Positions 59,110 through 64,000 of a DNA stretch of 64,000 nt are shown here, in pieces (the first letter of the stretch is position 1; every line of letters begins with the position of its first letter). Source of the DNA: Phalacrocorax aristotelis (taxonomy: Eukaryota > Chordata > Aves > Suliformes > Phalacrocoracidae); the NCBI RefSeq assembly GCF_949628215.1, contig NC_134278.1:107675277-107739276 (forward strand), read 5' to 3'. Below the pieces are notes generated by a model, which did not search any database, had not been told where the DNA came from, and worked only from the letters and a program-made list of their open reading frames with translations. The position numbers and the translations under genes were made by a program.

Positions 59110-62100
59110 AGGCAAGCTTACTTCGCTTCCAGCCTGCACGCGGGAAACAGCCAAGGGACGGAAATACTCACCAGAGAAGCAGGGCTATCTCCCGGTCTGA
59201 CGGCAAACCAGTGTCCTGCCAGGCCTGTCTGTCCTTCCAAACAGTTGGGATTCGTCAGAAATGATTGAAAGCAGAGACAGGCGGGATACGCCTAGCGTGT
59301 CCTTTTCTCAGACGCACCAAAAAATAGCTTTCCTTAGCACAACTGTGCATACGGCTTTGCGAGGCTCATTGTCAGAAGCATGTTTAAATGTGAGGTATTG
59401 AAGCATGAGGAAAATTTCAGCATAAAATGAAGCGTACTAAAAACATAATTGTATTATTGTCTATTTAGGATCTGATTCTGTTCTCCATAAGCTCCCTGTT
59501 TGTAGAGGAAAACATGGCTCAATACCACTTTTTGCTGAGATTGGCAAGATCAGGCTCTTTCTGCTTACTTGTAAGCAGAGCAATTAAAAGCAAATCCAGA
59601 GTCGACTGCCAGTGTTCCTCTCGAGAGTGGGGGAAAAGAGGAGGGAGGAAAAGGAGCAACATGATTTCTCTCTCAAGGATGAACGTTACTGCATCTTTGT
59701 CATTGACCCATGGTGTATTGGCAGGTGATAACTAGAAAAGGGAACTGGGCAAATTTCCAACGAGTAGCTGTAGTTGGTAGTAAAAAACGCAATCTGTCTG
59801 CTGTGGCTGAAATAAGTGGTCATTAGGACTGATTAAAGTCAGATTTAGGGTGACTCAAGCAAGCTAAAAGGGGGAAACCACAGGCGCATTCACATGGTTT
59901 ATTATATACTTGTGGAGTTCTTTATATGATTCAGTCTAGTACAGTCAAAATGAGTATGTTTAGATTGTAGTTGGCTTTGGGACAGCGCAGGTGATTTTTG
60001 GTGGAAAAGTTTTAGAACAAGATTTTAAAGCATTGACTTTCTTTTGTAGCCCTTGTCCTGGTCAGTGATGCTGCAGGTCGCTTTTAAAGATGGCTCTCTT
60101 ACCTGTCACAAAAAGATGCTTACGTTGAAAATTGCTGTGGGGGCTGGCTAGCACCCTAAGAAACTTCTAAGAAGCTTTTGGCCCAATTGAAAGAGCATAT
60201 TTTGATTGACAAGGACAAACCTGTAAAAATATTTTAAAACTATTAAAAATATTGCAAAACAAAACTTCTGAGGATTGCCCAGCATAGCAAGATATTTTGA
60301 AGTTTCAAAATGTTTATGGGGCAGGAAAGGTGTTTCCTAGTGGGATTTGTGTAACTGTGAGCAGCAAATCAGCTCCCATAGGTTAAGCTGGAGTAAATCT
60401 GTCATAAATGACATCAAGATCAGGCTTACTGCATTACATTTGCTTCATTCCTCACCAAATCAGTAGAATGAGAAAAGGATTCTTTTTCCCTTGTGATACC
60501 AGCAGCAGCATCTTGCATTTCTCTGATCTATTCCTTGCCGTTACCTTGATAGACTTTATGTACTCTGTGCCAAGCTACGTGTATGTACGCAAAAGTGTAA
60601 ATTTATGGCTGCATTTATAGTATTAGGCAAGTATTTATTGGTTTTAAACACCATTAGTCTGGAAATTGACCAGAACTTTGACCTTTTTATGATGTGATTT
60701 ACTGCCGTGAGCCTTCAAATTCCATGGACTCCATTTAAGCAAGTTTCAGGTCTTGGCAGGACAAAAACCTGAGCCGGAGCTGTCTTTAAACTGGTGGAGC
60801 ATTGCTTAATTGAGCAAATAACTGCACTGTAGTAACCAACATTATCATCTAAAGGTGTAGGGGAAGCCCAGCTCTCCTGTGGGCTGGGGATGATGTGGCA
60901 CATCTCGATGGAGGGGCATCCTTCAGGAGTGTCCTTCTAGTTCATGTGAGAGGAGTGCATTTCTTTACAACTCGTACAAATAAGGGCTAAGGGGTCAGCT
61001 CCCTAATTTGTCGGTGTGTAAACAAGAGATTCCAGGCATATTTGCCTTTGCCATGCAAACGAAGAAGGCAGCTATCTTGCTCTGCTTGAGATAAAGTAAG
61101 TTTTAGAGAGAAATGCGGTTTTCCTCAGACCAGCGCTTGGTTGAGGTTGCAATGAATTTCTGATCAGTTCTGACACTAGTAGTTTAAGAGGAGATCCTGT
61201 GTTGGCTTCCCAGGACGGCGGGAGTGCCTGGCTGGTTTGGGAGCACGAGCCAGGGTGCAGGGCCGTTGCGTGTCCCGCACTCTCCTCCTTGTGGCCACCC
61301 TCTCATCGGGATGCTCTGGAGATAAGGTGCTCTTGGGCAGCCACCCTTGCAGCCTGCCATGCAAACGGGGAGAGGGGCTGCCTTCCTGCCTTTCCCTCTC
61401 ACTGCATCCCGCTCCCCTCCCCACAGACAGGGGGCTCAGATCCCCAAACTGTAGGCATTCAGCAGTCTGTGCCAGTTTGGGGGAGCTGCCAGAAGCTGCC
61501 TCTGTGGAGCCTTGGTGAATCTGCTTTCACTTAGACTCTAGTGGCTTTATTTTCACCTGTCTGGTGCTTGATGATCTCCCAGCCAAGGAAAATGCTCTTT
61601 GCACGCAGATCACGCTGCTGTGTACCTGTTACACTGCCCTGTTCCCATGAGTTGCAGACGGTAGTGGCTGCCCTTGTGTAGGAACTGGTGAGGAGCAGCA
61701 AGGAGAGAAGGGATAGCCACAGGGCTCTGCTGCCTGGTGAGACCACCCCAACTACTGGCGTGGAGATTTCCATCCTCTCTTGCACCCACAAGCCAGGACC
61801 TCGCCATCACCATCGCAGTTATTGCTGGCCCAACTCTGTCGATTAATGTGTCCAAGCTGCCCGAATGATTTACCAGGTTTGGTCACCTTGAAAAAGTCAA
61901 TGGAAAGGGAGAACTTTATCTCCTACCTCTGACAGAGCCTTAGGTCACGTAAATCACTGCTGCTTTTTCAAAATCTGTTTACGTCAGCCAAGAGCCTAAC
62001 CCCTGACAGCTGTACCAGGAACAGTGCTGAGAAGAAAAAAAGCGCTATAGGCATATTAAGAGGCATATCTGTGCACAGAAGAGTTTAAATATTGAATAAT

Positions 62101-64000
62101 AATTCAAAATAAGGGTCTTCCAGATGGGCTCCTGCCTTGCGTGGAGAAAAATACATAAAGTGACGGGGCTGCTCTGCTTAGTGCCCTGATGGCGTGCAGA
62201 GAAATGCTGCAGCTCCTTCCCAGCTCCGGCACGGAGCCTGGCAGGCTCCAAGAGCGCCCGTGGGAAGGGCTGGGGCACGCTCCCTGCTGACACAGAGAGT
62301 CAGGCAGACGCTTCATCTCCTGCTGTTGCAGCAAGTGGCATCATTCTGTGAATGTCCTCTGTGGCATGAGATTTGGCACAGTGCAGTGCTAGGTGGCACT
62401 TCTGTATCCGTGCCCATTTTATATCCAGTCAGCATGGCACGCAGACTGATACAGATAGTTGTATATGGTGCCAACAATGGTGAATTGATTTTTTTGCATC
62501 TCATTTGCACACACTATTTTACCTTGCCTGTTAGGTACAAATCAATACTTAGCAGTTACCCATACCCATAAGAGAATATCACTCAGTTACATTCAATTGA
62601 ATGTAATAATTATTGTTACACTGTGCAGTTGATACAGAAATTTGAAAAAAAGGGACTTGACTTATACAGCCAGTAGCATTTTGATTTATGCTCTTGACTT
62701 TTCTTCAGAAGAAATATATATATATGTGTTTGCTGGAGAAATGACCATTTGTAATGTGTAAGTATGTTTTGATTTGTTTTTTTTTTTCTTCATGTGCATG
62801 AGCCTGCATTTTCTGAATTAATGAAAACTTTTTTGCCTTTATGTGGGATATGATGAACTCCGATTTTGCTTTTTGTTTGTGAGTGTTTCTTATGATACGT
62901 TCAGTGAGCTAGGCTTAAAAAAAGAATGCATTTACTGCATTTGTTTCCCACTATTTCAGACTGTGTGGTGTGAATGAGCACTTGTGGATGTATACTTCTT
63001 TTCCCAGTTGAAATACTGGCAGTTTAGAGTAGTAGACGCCCTCACCTCTGACTTGCTGGTGTTCGTACAATGTGCTGCCTGAAATATTAGCAGGCTGAAT
63101 CTGCAATGTCAGGCAGAAAGTGCCTGAACCAAAGTGACTTAAGAATAGGCTGTGAGTCAGGGCCAGCAGCTCTGGTTTCCATAATAGATACAATTAGAAG
63201 AAATACAGAATGTTATTTATTTTTTTGAATAGGATGTGGGGGGAAGAGACGGGGGGAACTGTCAATTTGTGTGTCTGGACTCTAAATAGAAATGTTTATA
63301 AATGATTAGTTGAATTTGCTGATGCATTCATTAGAGAAACCCCCGTCAGTGGCTGGGAAAGTGAGAGGAGCTGTGAACAGAGAACAAGAGGCAGCTCATA
63401 AAGGCAAGTGAGACTGAACGGCAGCCAAGGGAGAGGAGTAATCGGCAGGGCAGCGCGGAGGCGCTGGGCGAGGACCACGCTGACGTGCTCCCGCTACATT
63501 TTTTTTTTCCCTTCTTTTCGGAGGCCTATCAAGCAACTCCTCTTTTGTGCTAATCTGAGCAAGCAAAAAAAAGTTTGCTTAATTAAAAGCCTCTCTTTTC
63601 TTCCTTCTCTAAAGGGGCCGGAGGAAAATACCATGCTCTTCTGAGGGAGAGGGAGGGCTGGGAACGCCTGGTCGGGTCTCACCCCGACAATCCTGCTCAC
63701 TGTTAAGAAGTAGGACAGTGAGTCAGTTCATTCAAGTGGATGCTGTTTATTCAATGGGACATTCTTCCAGTAAAACTCCTAATAAAACCAAAGCCTTGCC
63801 TACGCAGTGGGGAAGGGGAAAGGGTTTTGTGCCCAGACTGTTTATTTACAGACTTTCTGGAAAAAAAGGTGAGAAGAAGAAAGGAGGAAAGGAAAAGGAA
63901 AGTAAGGTGCAGAGCTATAAACACGTTTGGGAGTAAACTGGGACTGGTACAGTCTAGCCTGTCACCTTTTCCATCATATATCCTGCTCCTAAGCTGTTAT

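Larger units (their letters stand above)
54095..64000 (+). other. PKDCC intron 5, probably running off the window
   Basis: The GTAAAGT donor follows exon 5. I searched by eye for the C-terminal family segments (DYRCWPSYHHGS, NQTTW, FKTGW) and found none, so the remaining exons are likely to the right. The stretch contains a 24-bp direct repeat, a TATAAAAAG motif at 59101 and ordinary AT-rich DNA. Confidence 0.65.

Noticed and set aside
61780-61850. HHHRSYCWPNS-like translation considered as the PKDCC C-terminal YHHGSC segment
   Set aside because: Flanking residues do not match, there is no suitable acceptor and a stop follows at once.

Overview
The window looks like avian nuclear DNA. It contains one recognisable protein-coding gene, a vertebrate multi-exon gene with GT-AG introns and a CpG-island promoter. 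It also contains a CR1 retrotransposon 3' tail ending in the ATTCTATGAT-type repeat typical of birds and other sauropsids. Interspersed repeats are otherwise sparse, as in bird genomes. The species cannot be named from the sequence.

The gene is PKDCC (VLK), a secretory-pathway protein tyrosine kinase, on the + strand. Five coding exons are present: 31696-32343, 46128-46250, 49291-49562, 53198-53277 and 53987-54094. All have consensus splice sites and matching phases. Together they encode about 410 residues: the signal anchor, a Pro/Arg-rich stem and essentially the whole kinase fold. The last ~85 residues expected from the mammalian protein were not found between 54095 and 64000, so the gene probably runs off the right edge and intron 5 is at least 9.9 kb.

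Layout. Positions 1-28400 are AT-rich intergenic DNA with no supportable gene. By recalled synteny with human 2p21 this would be the gene-poor flank between SLC8A1 and PKDCC. It holds a decayed LINE reverse-transcriptase fragment (26080-26540, minus strand), a palindromic old repeat (21755-21895), two look-alike GGGTTT/C-run modules (12521-12567 and 19208-19243) and a perfect POU-type palindrome (12497-12520). Positions 28430-33090 form a long CpG-rich block with G-quadruplex-type runs, GC boxes and the PKDCC promoter. The promoter carries two convergent ZNF143/THAP11-like elements. A second CpG-rich block at 34640-35340 in intron 1 contains a TATAAATA box and could be an alternative promoter. 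Introns 1-5 contain the CR1 tail, a CTCF-like site, an exact GLI nonamer, a paired C/EBP-like element in a block that looks like conserved enhancer DNA, and simple repeats.

No tRNA, rRNA, CRISPR or prokaryotic system is present. The most interesting material is regulatory: the promoter architecture of PKDCC and several discrete intronic and upstream motifs. All motif calls were made by eye and need computational or experimental support.
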